DNA from: Bhargavaea ginsengi
GTDB lineage: Bacteria; Bacillota; Bacilli; Bacillales_A; Planococcaceae
DNA length: 64,000 nt
Assembly: GCF_900109165.1 (NCBI RefSeq)
Contig: NZ_FNZF01000007.1
Location: forward strand, 42,751-106,750
Direction: 5' to 3'
Shown here: positions 25,307-33,683 of the stretch, piece after piece
How positions within the stretch are numbered: position 1 is the first letter of the stretch
Layout of the letters: every line of letters begins with the position of its first letter
Notes under the pieces: generated by a model
The model's input: the letters and a program-made list of their open reading frames with translations, nothing else
Told to the model about the DNA's origin: nothing
Database searches by the model: none
Made by a program: the position numbers and the translations under genes

Positions 25307-26500
25307 ATGACTGAACAGACAGTGAACCAAGAGAGCCTTCAAGGGCGTCTCTTTTCTAAGCTCGAAGCATCCAACGAAGACATGATCCAGATCCGCCGCT
25401 ATCTTCATCGGCATCCGGAGCTTTCGTTCAAAGAATACAAGACCGCACAATATATCCAGGATTTCTATACAGAACTCGGTGTCGAGTTCCGTGCGAACGT
25501 CGGCGGCAACGGTGTCGTCGCGCGCATCAAGGGAGCCAAGCCGGGCAAGACGGTCGCACTCCGCGCCGACTTCGATGCCCTGCCGATCCAGGACCAGAAA
25601 GAAGTCGAGTACAAGTCTACGGTTGACGGCGTCATGCACGCGTGCGGACATGATGGCCATACAGCGACACTCCTTACACTTGCCAAAGCGTTGCATGAGC
25701 TTCGCGATGAGCTGTCCGGTGAATACGTCATGATCCACCAGCACGCCGAGGAATTCGCCCCGGGCGGAGCCATTTCGATGATCGGAGACGGCTGCCTTGA
25801 CGGTGTCGATGCCATCTTTGGTACCCACCTCTGGTCCCAGACACCTTACGGTACAGTGGAATACCGCACAGGCCCGATCATGGCGGCAGCCGACCGGTTC
25901 GAGATCAAGGTCCAGGGCCGCGGCGGACACGGCGCGAACCCGCACCAGACAAAGGATGCCGTTGTCATTGGCTCACAGCTGGTGCAGAACCTTCAGCAGC
26001 TCGTTTCCCGCCGTGTCGACCCGATCGAATCGGCCGTGCTTTCCGTCGGTTCGTTCGTAGCCGAGAACGCGTTCAACGTCATCGCCGACTCTGCTGAACT
26101 CAAAGGCACAGTCCGGACGTTCCAGCCGGAAATCCGTGACCTGATGGAGACTGAAATCACCCGTGTTGTCGAAGGGACCGCGATCTCGACTGACAGCCAG
26201 ATCGACTGCAAGTATTACCGCGGTTATCCGGCAGTCGTCAACCATGCCGCTGAGACGGACTTCCTCGTGAAGACGATCGAAGGGCTTGAAGGTGTAGAGG
26301 CTGTCGAGGGCGCGCCTCAGATGGGCGGCGAAGACTTCGCCTACTACCTCGAGAACGTACCGGGCACGTTCTTCTTCACCGGCGCCGCTCCGGAAGAGCC
26401 GTATCCGCACCACCACCCGCGCTTCGACTTTGACGAGCGCGCGATGCTGCAGGCAGCTAAAATCCTCGGTGCCGCCGCAACCGGCTACCAGGGCGAATAA
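25307..26500 (+). CDS. M20-family amidohydrolase, YhaA-like
   Basis: A 397-residue zinc-dependent metallohydrolase of the M20D group (hippurate hydrolase, N-acyl-amino-acid or N-acetyl-diaminopimelate deacylase relatives). It has LRRHPELSF-type opening RRYLHRHPELSFKEY, ALRADFDALP, metal motif HACGHDGHT, HQHAEE and the C-terminal MGGEDFAYYLENVPG. An ungapped dimerisation (lid) domain lies at about 185-300. The start follows GGAGGGA. In B. subtilis yhaA lies next to ecsB and ecsC, and here ecsB is about 1.3 kb away. The substrate is not known. Confidence 0.9.
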   Translation: MTEQTVNQESLQGRLFSKLEASNEDMIQIRRYLHRHPELSFKEYKTAQYIQDFYTELGVEFRANVGGNGVVARIKGAKPGKTVALRADFDALPIQDQKEVEYKSTVDGVMHACGHDGHTATLLTLAKALHELRDELSGEYVMIHQHAEEFAPGGAISMIGDGCLDGVDAIFGTHLWSQTPYGTVEYRTGPIMAAADRFEIKVQGRGGHGANPHQTKDAVVIGSQLVQNLQQLVSRRVDPIESAVLSVGSFVAENAFNVIADSAELKGTVRTFQPEIRDLMETEITRVVEGTAISTDSQIDCKYYRGYPAVVNHAAETDFLVKTIEGLEGVEAVEGAPQMGGEDFAYYLENVPGTFFFTGAAPEEPYPHHHPRFDFDERAMLQAAKILGAAATGYQGE

Positions 26501-26511
26501 GACTTGTCAGT

Positions 26512-26542
26512 CCCGGATCCCATTCAAGGGATCCGGGTTTTT
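26512..26542 (+). terminator. Terminator of the M20 hydrolase gene
   Basis: CCCGGATCCC and GGGATCCGGG form a perfect 10-bp stem followed by five T residues. Confidence 0.9.
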
Positions 26543-26618
26543 ATATGGGGCATTTCTTGACCGTCGTCCGGCGCTGTTCCAAGATGTAGAAAGATAACTG
26601 TTGTAAAGGATGAATCCA

Positions 26619-27671
26619 ATGAGAGAAATCTACACCGACGTGGTCCAGTTCCGGGGCTCGCACTATGACTTCGGATTTCTTCAGGGCGAGCGGTTGCGCG
26701 ATTCCCTGACGCTTCATAACCGCAGGACCAAGTGGCGCACGATGAAGCCGCGTTTTTGCATCGATGTCCAGGAAGCGGAAGCCGTCTTCAGCCAGTTCGC
26801 CCCGCAGCTTTGGGATGAGCTGAACGGCATGCGGGACGCGCTCGGCCTGCCTATGGAGGAAATTCTCCGGGATTTCGGCGGATACCGCACGGAACCCGTC
26901 CGTGCAGGCTGCTCGGTCCTGACAGGCCGCGACTTCATCGTGCGGAATTATGATTTCCATCCGAACACCTATGAAGGGCTTTATACCGTTTTCCAGCCCG
27001 ACGACGGGGGCTACGCCATCATCGGCCCAGCCCAGCGGATCAGCGGACGGATGGACGGCCTGAACGAACAAGGCCTGGCAATGGGGTACAACTTCACGAA
27101 CCGGAAGCGGCCGGGTGACGGATTCGTCTGCTGGATGGTCGGCCGGCTCATCCTGGAAACATGCGGTGATGTGGAGGAGGCCGTCCGATTTCTGAAGGAC
27201 CTCCCCCACCGCGGCTCGTTCAGCTACAACTTATTGGACAAAACCGGCAACACTGCCCTTGTCGAGGCGGGACCGCGCGGCGTCATCGTGCGTGAATCCC
27301 CATATTGCACGAACCACTTTGAGCAGCAGACCGAGGAAAACCGCCGCTATCTGAAAGACTCCATCGAACGGATGGACGCCATGAAAGGGCGGCCTGAAGC
27401 CCTGTCTGACGCCCAGCAGGCGTGGCGCCTCCTGAACGACACCGACAAAGGCGTTTTCGCCGACAATTACAAAAGCTGGGCCGGTACGATTCACACTTCC
27501 GCCTACTTCCCGGAGAAACTCACCGCCTGGTTCGCTCTCGGCGGCGACACCGAGCCGATTGAGTTCGACTTCGGCCGATGGCTCCGGGGTGAAGACCTGG
27601 AACAGTCGACGATCACTGGACACGTCGACACGGACATCGGATTTGCGAACATGGATAAGCTTCGGAACTGA
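26619..27671 (+). CDS. C45-family Ntn hydrolase (AAT-like acyltransferase/amidase)
   Basis: A 350-residue protein of the acyl-coenzyme A:6-aminopenicillanic-acid acyltransferase-like (C45) group. The expected N-terminal nucleophile is Cys98 in RAGCSVLTGRDFIVRNYDF, where members cleave themselves to expose the cysteine. GLNEQGLAMGYNF and NLLDKTGNTALVEA are typical inner strands. Relatives hydrolyse amide bonds of linear amides such as penicillin side chains, bile salts or acyl-homoserine lactones; the true substrate is unknown. I prefer the ATG at 26619, ten bases behind AAAGG, over one at 26610 that abuts the site. Confidence 0.8.
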   Translation: MREIYTDVVQFRGSHYDFGFLQGERLRDSLTLHNRRTKWRTMKPRFCIDVQEAEAVFSQFAPQLWDELNGMRDALGLPMEEILRDFGGYRTEPVRAGCSVLTGRDFIVRNYDFHPNTYEGLYTVFQPDDGGYAIIGPAQRISGRMDGLNEQGLAMGYNFTNRKRPGDGFVCWMVGRLILETCGDVEEAVRFLKDLPHRGSFSYNLLDKTGNTALVEAGPRGVIVRESPYCTNHFEQQTEENRRYLKDSIERMDAMKGRPEALSDAQQAWRLLNDTDKGVFADNYKSWAGTIHTSAYFPEKLTAWFALGGDTEPIEFDFGRWLRGEDLEQSTITGHVDTDIGFANMDKLRN

Positions 27672-27684
27672 GCGGGCTCTTGCA

Positions 27685-27777
27685 AAACGTTGATGATCTT
27701 TAGTGAAACGTTGATTAACTTCATTGAGACGTTGACGATCTCTGGTGAAACGTTGATTAACTTCACTGAGACGTTGA
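27685..27777. repeat. 21-bp-period array, AACGTT type (second copy)
   Basis: Five copies of (A/G)ACGTTGA with ACGTT at 27687, 27708, 27729, 27750 and 27771, exactly 21 bp apart. The motif and copy number match the array at 7311-7401. Confidence 0.9.
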
Positions 27778-27794
27778 TGATCCGGACATATCTA

Positions 27795-27830
27795 CAAAAA
27801 ACTGGCTTCGCACACTGCGAAGCCAGTTTT
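27795..27830. terminator. Bidirectional terminator between convergent genes
   Basis: AAAAACTGGCTTCGCA and TGCGAAGCCAGTTTTT form a 16-bp stem with a three-base loop, between the C45 gene and ecsB. Confidence 0.92.
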
Positions 27831-27836
27831 TCTGAT

Positions 27837-29036
27837 TTATTTCTTCCCCGATAACCGGAGCGTAACTTCTGAGATCACCAGCACCGCAACCGCGAGCAGG
27901 AGCATCCCTGCCCCCATCCCGTACTGGAACCATGCCGCAATGAGAACGAGCACAGCCTGGACTGCCTGCGCACCGCGGACCGTACGGCGCACTGCGGAAT
28001 CTCGTACCGTATCCGTCACCGGATAAAGCCGGTCCATCCGGAACTCATGCTGGCTGGCAAGTGCGTCCCGCAGCTGATAGGCTGTCGCGAAGGCGAGAGC
28101 ACCGCTGAAGACGGCAGCGACCGCCGGCATCGGAATGAAGAGCGCGCCAATCATCGAGATCGCCGTCAGCCTGACCCACAGCAGGAACAGATCGTCCGAC
28201 CGGATAAATGTCCGCATCGCCAGGTAACGCGGCGAGTATTTTGATTCGAATGATGCCTTTCCGTACACCCAGTCGAGCCACGCCCGCCGGTGGACCGCTC
28301 CGCGCAAATGCGGAACGTCCGTGAACTGATTGGCGAAGCGGTAGAACCGGCCCATGCGGCCGCGCTCCAGCTCAATAAAGTGAAGGAATGGGAACGGTTT
28401 GCCTTCGCTTGTCCGCTGCTTTAGCAGCCCGTACACCACGATCGGGATCATGAGCGCCGCGCCGAGCCACCATTTGCCGTACATGGCGGCAACGAGCGGG
28501 ATCGCCGTGAGGATAAACCGGATGGCACGGTCGCCCCACGCCCCTTCACCCTGCTCCGCCCAGCGGTGGGCGAACTCGGTACGCACATTCCAGACATGGA
28601 GCGCCACAATGCCGAGCACGAGCGCGAGCAGTCCGATTCCCTTGAGGCCATACACCGCGTTCAGAAGAGGAATCGAGACGACAAAGGCCACCACCGGCAG
28701 CAAAATCCCCGAGACGGATGTCCACTTAAGCGCGCTCTGCATGTAGCCGCCGAGCTTTTCCTCCATCGGCAGGAAAAAGACGGCATCCGCCTCTTTCAGC
28801 AGAGTGGCAGGCGGCGCATAGGCGAGAATTGCGGCAAGGAGGATGCCTGCCAGCGGAGCGGCCGGGAAATCGGCCGGCACCGTCTTGAGCCATCCGCTGT
28901 ACGCATAGCCCCCCGCTCCGAGCAGAAAGACGAGGACGATGGCAAGGTGCCCGGTAAAGATGAATTTTGTGTAGCGCTGCAGCTCCTCCGTGTAGTGGGT
29001 GAAGCGGCTGCGCCACACGTCACGCAGGCTGCCCAT
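27837..29036 (-). CDS. ecsB: EcsB ABC transporter permease
   Basis: Membrane subunit of the Ecs transporter, which affects protein secretion, signal and site-2 protease (RasP) activity and competence in Bacillus. The 399 residues hold about ten hydrophobic segments and the family opening LRDVWRSRFTHYTEELQRY. The middle carries a charged cytoplasmic loop (ELERGRMGRFYRFANQFTDVPH). The ATG at 29036 follows GGGGAG and lies 17 bases inside the ecsA frame, so the pair is coupled. No ecsC follows in this window. Confidence 0.9.
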   Translation of the reverse strand: MGSLRDVWRSRFTHYTEELQRYTKFIFTGHLAIVLVFLLGAGGYAYSGWLKTVPADFPAAPLAGILLAAILAYAPPATLLKEADAVFFLPMEEKLGGYMQSALKWTSVSGILLPVVAFVVSIPLLNAVYGLKGIGLLALVLGIVALHVWNVRTEFAHRWAEQGEGAWGDRAIRFILTAIPLVAAMYGKWWLGAALMIPIVVYGLLKQRTSEGKPFPFLHFIELERGRMGRFYRFANQFTDVPHLRGAVHRRAWLDWVYGKASFESKYSPRYLAMRTFIRSDDLFLLWVRLTAISMIGALFIPMPAVAAVFSGALAFATAYQLRDALASQHEFRMDRLYPVTDTVRDSAVRRTVRGAQAVQAVLVLIAAWFQYGMGAGMLLLAVAVLVISEVTLRLSGKK

Positions 29037-29769
29037 CGTCCGGCTCCCCTGCCATTTCGATATACAGATCGTCGAGCGTCGCGCCAGGCATGCCAAACTG
29101 TTCGCGGAGCTCGTCCATCGTGCCCGCCGCGCGCAGCCGGCCGTCGTGCAGAAGGAGGATCCGGTCGCAGTACTTCTCGGCGGTCGCGAGGATATGCGTC
29201 GACATGAGGACGGATGCCCCGTCCGCCTTTTTCTCGCTCATCTGCTCAAGCAATGAACGGATGCCGAGCGGATCGAGCCCGACAAACGGCTCATCGATGA
29301 TGTAGAGCGACGGGTTCACGAGGAACGCGCACATGATCATCACCTTCTGCCGCATCCCCTTGGAGAAATGCGACGGGAACCAGCGCAGCCGCTTTTCCAT
29401 CCGGAACTCCCGCAGAAGCGCCGCAGACCTTGCCTCGAATACATCTTTCGGAATGCCGTAGGCCATCGCCGTCAGCTCCAGATGCTCGCGCAGCGTCAGC
29501 TCATCATAGAGGACCGGCGTCTCGGGAATATAGGAAAACGAGCTCCTGTATTTCTCGGGATCATCGCGGAAAGCCGTTCCGCCAATGCGGATCTCCCCTT
29601 CCGACGGCTCCATGAGCCCGATGATGTGCTTGATCGTCGTACTTTTCCCGGCACCGTTCAGCCCGATCAGCCCGACCAATTCGCCGGGGCCGACTTCAAA
29701 TGACAGATCGTGAAGCACCGGCTTGCGCGTATATCCGCCGGTGATCTTTTCCACTTCCAATACGTTCAT
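29020..29769 (-). CDS. ecsA: EcsA ABC transporter ATP-binding protein
   Basis: ATPase of the Ecs transporter, 249 residues. Walker A GLNGAGKST near residue 40, Q-loop YIPETPVLYDELT, signature SHFSKGMRQKVMI (the EcsA-type variant of LSGGQ) and Walker B LYIIDEPFVGLD identify it. The start at 29769 follows GGGGTGG. It is the first gene of ecsA-ecsB, divergent from hit with about 120 bases between, the same arrangement as in B. subtilis. Confidence 0.93.
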   Translation of the reverse strand: MNVLEVEKITGGYTRKPVLHDLSFEVGPGELVGLIGLNGAGKSTTIKHIIGLMEPSEGEIRIGGTAFRDDPEKYRSSFSYIPETPVLYDELTLREHLELTAMAYGIPKDVFEARSAALLREFRMEKRLRWFPSHFSKGMRQKVMIMCAFLVNPSLYIIDEPFVGLDPLGIRSLLEQMSEKKADGASVLMSTHILATAEKYCDRILLLHDGRLRAAGTMDELREQFGMPGATLDDLYIEMAGEPDDGQPA

Positions 29770-29892
29770 GATTCCACCCCATTCATGCCTCCATTTTAGC
29801 AAATCCGGACTGGTTCTGCCTTGAATCCATGTCCTCTATTTTCTGAATATATGATATCCTGTTGTCAGGATATGAAAAGGAGATGTTGACCG

Positions 29893-30321
29893 ATGACCGA
29901 ATGCATTTTCTGCAAGATGGTGGAAGGGGAAATCCCCGCTGCCAAAGTTTATGAGGACGAGCATGTCCTCGCTTTCATGGACATCATGCCGACGACAAAA
30001 GGCCATGTCCTGCTGATCCCGAAAGTGCACCGCGAAAACATCTATGAGTTCAGCGAAGACGAAGCGGCACAGCTTTTCTCCGCCGCCCCGAAAATCGCAC
30101 GCGCCCTGAAAGCGGAGTTTGAACCGGCAGGCATGAACCTCCTGAACAACACCGGAGCGGCTGCCAGCCAGAGCGTCTACCATTTCCACCTCCATTTCAT
30201 CCCGCGCTACGACCGCCAGACGGACGGCTTCGGACTGCATTGGGAAACGAAAGAAGACGAGTTCCCGAAAGAAAAGCTGCAGGAAATCGCAGCTGCAGTC
30301 GGCGCACAGATCGAAAACTGA
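29893..30321 (+). CDS. hit: HIT-family nucleotide hydrolase
   Basis: A 142-residue HIT protein that hydrolyses or transfers nucleotidyl groups, probably on AMP-linked or dinucleoside compounds. The catalytic triad motif HFHLHFIPR lies at 97-105, with His99 as the nucleophile by family comparison. The N-terminal CIFCKMVEGEIP zinc-type Cys pair (C5, C8) is present. The start follows AAAGGAG. A perfect inverted repeat ATATCCTG-TTGT-CAGGATAT (29854-29873) lies between its likely -10 and the ribosome binding site. The gene sits between ecsA and trpP as in B. subtilis. Confidence 0.94.
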   Translation: MTECIFCKMVEGEIPAAKVYEDEHVLAFMDIMPTTKGHVLLIPKVHRENIYEFSEDEAAQLFSAAPKIARALKAEFEPAGMNLLNNTGAAASQSVYHFHLHFIPRYDRQTDGFGLHWETKEDEFPKEKLQEIAAAVGAQIEN

Positions 30322-30325
30322 TGGA

Positions 30326-30354
30326 TTGAAAGTTTCATCCAAAAACGGTACAAT
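30326..30354 (+). promoter_or_regulatory. Sigma-A promoter of trpP
   Basis: TTGAAA (30326-30331) and TACAAT (30349-30354) are separated by 17 bases, directly behind the hit stop codon. Transcription would start near 30361. Confidence 0.75.
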
Positions 30355-30397
30355 CGGACTACGCAACCCGCCGTCGGCCATGAGGGCACGCCGGGGG

Positions 30398-30430
30398 TAG
30401 CAAAATTTAGCTTAGCTGAGGAGAGATGAG
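30398..30430 (+). promoter_or_regulatory. TRAP binding site over the trpP ribosome binding site
   Basis: Six TAG or GAG triplets lie in strict 5-base register at 30398, 30408, 30413, 30418, 30423 and 30428; only the slot at 30403 is missing. TRAP, the trp RNA-binding attenuation protein, binds such (G/U)AG repeats with two-base spacers. The last triplets overlap the Shine-Dalgarno AGGAGAG and end two bases before the ATG, so bound TRAP would block translation when tryptophan is plentiful. This matches TRAP control of trpP known from B. subtilis. Confidence 0.85.
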
Positions 30431-30432
30431 CA

Positions 30433-30957
30433 ATGAAAACGAAAAATCTGGTTCTGATGGCTTTACTGATCGGTATTGGCACGGCGCTGTACCTGGTGAT
30501 TCCTGGGATCAACGGGGGCATGAAGCCTGACTTCATGCTGACGATGATGTTCATCGGCATCCTGCTGTTCCGCGACATCAGGAGCGTACTCGTCATGTCG
30601 GTATCCACCGGCATCCTGTCCGGCCTGTTCACGACGTTCCCGGGTGGATTCATCCCGAACGTCATCGACAAGACCGTGACGGGAATCGTCTTTTTCGGCG
30701 TACTGCTCCTTCTTGGAAAGCTCGCCGATAAGCTTGCCGTGGCAACCGTACTGGCCGCGCTTGGAACCGTGCTGTCGGGTTCGATTTTCCTGTCCGTCGC
30801 GATTTTCGTGCTCGGCGGAGAATTCCCGTTCATGGCACTGTTCCTTACAGTCGTCGTGCCGGCAATCGCCATGAATGCCATCGCTTTCTTTATCATCTAT
30901 CCGATCGTTCTCAGGCTCGCGCAGCGCTCGAACTATGCGCCGGCGCCGTCCCTCTGA
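30433..30957 (+). CDS. trpP: Tryptophan transporter TrpP
   Basis: A 174-residue membrane protein with about five or six helices, basic at the start (MKTKN), with the typical TrpP features PGINGGMKPDFMLTMMFI and FTTFPGGFIPNVIDK. It imports tryptophan and is the only known trp-regulated permease of Bacillus. Position between hit and yhaH matches yhaG/trpP of B. subtilis. Translation is probably repressed by TRAP binding to the triplet repeat that covers its ribosome binding site. Confidence 0.93.
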   Translation: MKTKNLVLMALLIGIGTALYLVIPGINGGMKPDFMLTMMFIGILLFRDIRSVLVMSVSTGILSGLFTTFPGGFIPNVIDKTVTGIVFFGVLLLLGKLADKLAVATVLAALGTVLSGSIFLSVAIFVLGGEFPFMALFLTVVVPAIAMNAIAFFIIYPIVLRLAQRSNYAPAPSL

Positions 30958-30970
30958 TCGGAACACCGAC

Positions 30971-31010
30971 AAACACCCTGGCCACGAACATGGCCGGGGT
31001 GTTCGTCTGT
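30971..31010 (+). terminator. Terminator of trpP
   Basis: AACACCCTGGCC and GGCCGGGGTGTT pair with one mismatch just downstream of the trpP stop. Confidence 0.7.
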
Positions 31011-31089
31011 TGTCTCCCCCTCTCTCCGCATGTTTTAATAAAGGAGCGGAAAGGAATATTGAACTATAGAGAGAAGGGAGAGTGCCCTC

Positions 31090-31452
31090 ATGAAAGCATC
31101 ATCATTTTTCCTCGGACTCGTCGTCGGTGCCGCAGGAAGCGCGGCAGCTGTCCTGCTGAGCGCCCCGCAATCCGGCAAGGAGCTCCGTTATTCGGTCAAG
31201 AGCTCGTCCGATAACATGAAGCCGAAGATCGAGGACGTAAAGTTGAAGACGAACGACCTGAAGGCCTCGGTCAAGCATCTGGTCAACGAAGCAAAGACCC
31301 GCTTCCCGGAAGTAGCGGATGAGCTGAAGACTTCCGTCGACATCTGGAACCGGGATACCGAATTGAACCGGGACCGTATCCAAAAGCGCGTCCAGCAAAT
31401 CCAGACTTCCATCGCGGAACTGGAACAGGCGGTCAGCTCAATCAAAAAATGA
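31090..31452 (+). CDS. yhaH: YhaH-like YtxH-domain protein
   Basis: A 120-residue protein with one N-terminal hydrophobic helix (about 5-25, ending in LLSAPQSGKELR), the YtxH signature, and a long helical, Lys/Glu-rich tail that probably forms a coiled coil. In Firmicutes such proteins are membrane-anchored and linked to general stress. The place between trpP and scoC matches yhaH in B. subtilis. The start follows AGAAGGGAG. Confidence 0.85.
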   Translation: MKASSFFLGLVVGAAGSAAAVLLSAPQSGKELRYSVKSSSDNMKPKIEDVKLKTNDLKASVKHLVNEAKTRFPEVADELKTSVDIWNRDTELNRDRIQKRVQQIQTSIAELEQAVSSIKK

Positions 31453-31555
31453 GGACCATCGGGAAACCTTTCCCGGAGTACACAGTCGGCATCCGGACTG
31501 ATTGGGCTGCCGACTGTAAATCGCCATTTCCCCGGCCTTCCAGCTTGGGAGACAG

Positions 31556-31592
31556 GACTCCGTATGCCGTAATTCGGCCGGAGTCTTTTTTT
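31556..31592 (+). terminator. Terminator of yhaH
   Basis: GACTCCG and CGGAGTC form a stem followed by seven T residues. An imperfect hairpin CAGTCGGCA/TGCCGACTG lies just upstream at 31480-31516. Confidence 0.85.
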
Positions 31593-31756
31593 GCTGTTTT
31601 CTTTACCGGGAATAGTATAATGTGCTGCGGAAGATGCCCGTTATTTCTTGGACTGCCCGTGAAATGTTACGTTTGTAACAAAAAGCCTTCATTCTCATCT
31701 ATTTTATTGATATACTATTCATAAACTATCCGAACATTGAGAAAGAAGGTGAAGAC

Positions 31757-32359
31757 TTGGCTGAACAATCCTACACCATGCCCGAAGCGATGCTTTACAG
31801 CCAGCGGATGGCTCAGCTTTCAAAGGCGCTCTGGAAAGCCGTTGAGAAAGACTGGCAGCAATGGATCAAGCCATTCGGCCTCAATATCAACGAGCATCAT
31901 ATTCTCTGGATCGCGGCACACCTGAAAGGCGCTACGATTTCCGAAGTGGCAAAGTTCGGTGTCATGCATGTTTCAACGGCATTCAACTTCTCCAAAAAAT
32001 TGGAGGAACGCGGTTATCTGTCTTTTTCCAAGCGCGAAGATGACAAGCGCAGTACATATGTTGAAGTGACCGAGCAGGGCCACTCGCTCCTGCTTGAGAT
32101 CAACAACCATTATTTTGACACCGAGCACTCTGTTTTGGAAGGCTCGCTTCCGGTACGTCAGCTTTACGGCCGGTTCCCTGAATACATAGAGCTCATGGCT
32201 GTAATCCGCAACATCTACGGCAACGACTTCATGGATATTTTTGAACAGGGCTTCAAGAACATGGAGCAGCTTTACGGAGAAAATGAGCAGGACAACCAAA
32301 GCGACTATACCGACGAATCGGAAAACCTGTCCATAAAAGAAAAAAGCGAAGTATCCTAA
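31757..32359 (+). CDS. scoC: Transition-state regulator ScoC (Hpr)
   Basis: A 200-residue MarR-family winged-helix repressor of protease, sporulation and motility genes in Bacillus. The N-terminal [22 protein letters not shown] and the DNA-binding block [20 protein letters not shown] are almost diagnostic for Hpr/ScoC. The C-terminus ends in a long acidic, disordered tail rich in Asp/Glu/Ser. The start is TTG, behind AGAAGGTG; no ATG fits. It follows yhaH as in B. subtilis. Confidence 0.93.
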   Translation: MAEQSYTMPEAMLYSQRMAQLSKALWKAVEKDWQQWIKPFGLNINEHHILWIAAHLKGATISEVAKFGVMHVSTAFNFSKKLEERGYLSFSKREDDKRSTYVEVTEQGHSLLLEINNHYFDTEHSVLEGSLPVRQLYGRFPEYIELMAVIRNIYGNDFMDIFEQGFKNMEQLYGENEQDNQSDYTDESENLSIKEKSEVS

Positions 32360-32456
32360 ACTCGGATTTTTTCGTTTAAAACGGTTGATTTTTATCGCAA
32401 ATCGCAGTAGGGTATGTATCATCCATTTTGGGAATCCATTAAAGGAGATGCATCTG

Positions 32457-32999
32457 ATGCGGTGCTGGAAGACCATCAATGTAAAGAAGCACTATGGCCT
32501 CAGCCGCCTGTTTCTGCTTTCTTCCATCTTGATGATTGGCGTTTTCATTATTTCATATATCAGTTTTGAGCTGACGAAGGAAACCGGGCAGTCCGATGCG
32601 TATTTCGCCCTGTTCATTGCCACGGTGGTCCTGATCTATCCGCTCCACAAAGCGATCCACTTTGCGTTGCTGTGGAAATACCGCAACCGGATTACGCTTG
32701 TCGTCAACCGGGATTGGGCGTTGTTTCCGCTCTTCCTGCTCCGCATCTGCGAGCCGATTCCGAAAAAACGGTTTGCACTCTCACTGATTGCACCTTTTTT
32801 CGTCCTCAATCCGCTGTTCATCGCGGGAGGAATCATGCTTCCGGCATTTTCTCATTACTTTACCGCACTGCTCGCTTTTCACAGCGGCATCTGCCTGATC
32901 GACTTTGTTTATGTGAAGAACCTCTCCCGGTCACCAAAGGCCTCCTATATCGAGGAGACTGACCATGGCTACGAAATTCTGGTTCCGCTGCCAGATTGA
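32457..32999 (+). CDS. DUF3267-family membrane protein
   Basis: A 180-residue protein with about four membrane segments (about 18-40, 50-70, 110-135 and 140-160). HKAIHFALLWKY in the middle (about 65-76) supplies an HxxxH pattern like the metalloprotease-type motif of DUF3267 proteins. The ATG at 32457 is about ten bases behind AAAGGAG; an ATG at 32448 abuts that site. The gene follows scoC. Function unknown. Confidence 0.7.
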   Translation: MRCWKTINVKKHYGLSRLFLLSSILMIGVFIISYISFELTKETGQSDAYFALFIATVVLIYPLHKAIHFALLWKYRNRITLVVNRDWALFPLFLLRICEPIPKKRFALSLIAPFFVLNPLFIAGGIMLPAFSHYFTALLAFHSGICLIDFVYVKNLSRSPKASYIEETDHGYEILVPLPD

Positions 33000-33064
33000 G
33001 CGGTTTTCTGTTAGGCGTTTTTCTGGTATGCTAAGTCAATAGTGTGTAGAAAGGGGGAAATGGA

Positions 33065-33253
33065 ATGATCATCCTTGTCACGGTACTGTTCTCGATCTTC
33101 TACCTGTTCCAGATCAACAAGATGACCTATACCCTCTGCGAAGCCAGGGAAATCCCCGAGGAAAAGCAGCCGAAAATTTACCGGACCGTCAACATCCTCA
33201 TCACCATTTTAATCGTCTCTTTCTTTGTCGAGATCATGACTGCGATCTCCTGA
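33065..33253 (+). CDS. Small membrane protein, 62 aa
   Basis: A 62-residue protein with two hydrophobic segments (about 1-17 and 43-61) and a charged middle (CEAREIPEEKQPKIYR). The start follows AAAGGGGG, and a strong terminator follows the stop. No family was recognised. It sits between the DUF3267 gene and prsA on the same strand, as an independent unit. Confidence 0.65.
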   Translation: MIILVTVLFSIFYLFQINKMTYTLCEAREIPEEKQPKIYRTVNILITILIVSFFVEIMTAIS

Positions 33254-33269
33254 TTGACCACATATAAAA

Positions 33270-33308
33270 TAAACGTCCATCCGCCCGTTTCCGGGGGATG
33301 GACGTTTT
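33270..33308 (+). terminator. Terminator of the small membrane protein gene
   Basis: AAACGTCCATCC and GGATGGACGTTT form a 12-bp stem ending in T residues. Confidence 0.88.
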
Positions 33309-33453
33309 TGTTCTGACGGTAGGACAGTATTTCGCGCCGGCTTTATCCATTAGTTTACCGGACGATCCGCCGGCCATACCGGCCCTTTCCCTTCTCTGCT
33401 GTCATTACAGGCGGGACGGCTGAAGGGGGATCATGCCTGCCCGCCTTCATTCA

Positions 33454-33546
33454 TCAGTAGACGTACGCTGCCCCGACGATGATCAGCAGGATGAAAAGGA
33501 CGACGATCAAGGCGAAGCCGCCGCCGTAGTTGAAACCTCCGCTCAT
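33454..33546 (-). CDS. sscA: YjcZ/SscA-family sporulation peptide
   Basis: A 30-residue peptide MSGGFNYGGGFALIVVLFIL and onward, ending AAYVY, with the GGG(F)ALIVVLFILLIIVG pattern of the YjcZ family. SscA (YhzE) of B. subtilis is a GerE-dependent spore coat assembly factor of this family; from memory its gene lies near prsA, as this one does. The start follows GGAGGTGAT at good spacing. It is far too short for usual gene finders. The specific name sscA is likely but not certain. Confidence 0.82.
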   Translation of the reverse strand: MSGGFNYGGGFALIVVLFILLIIVGAAYVY

Positions 33547-33683
33547 GTGATCACCTCCCTTCTCTCCCGTATCGTATGCGCGGGAGGAAGGGGTCTGTGG
33601 GCATTTGCCGGGAACCTTTTTGATGCGGAATCGTTTTTATGATATATTTACTTTTGTTTACACAACCAGAAGGGGAGTTTAGA

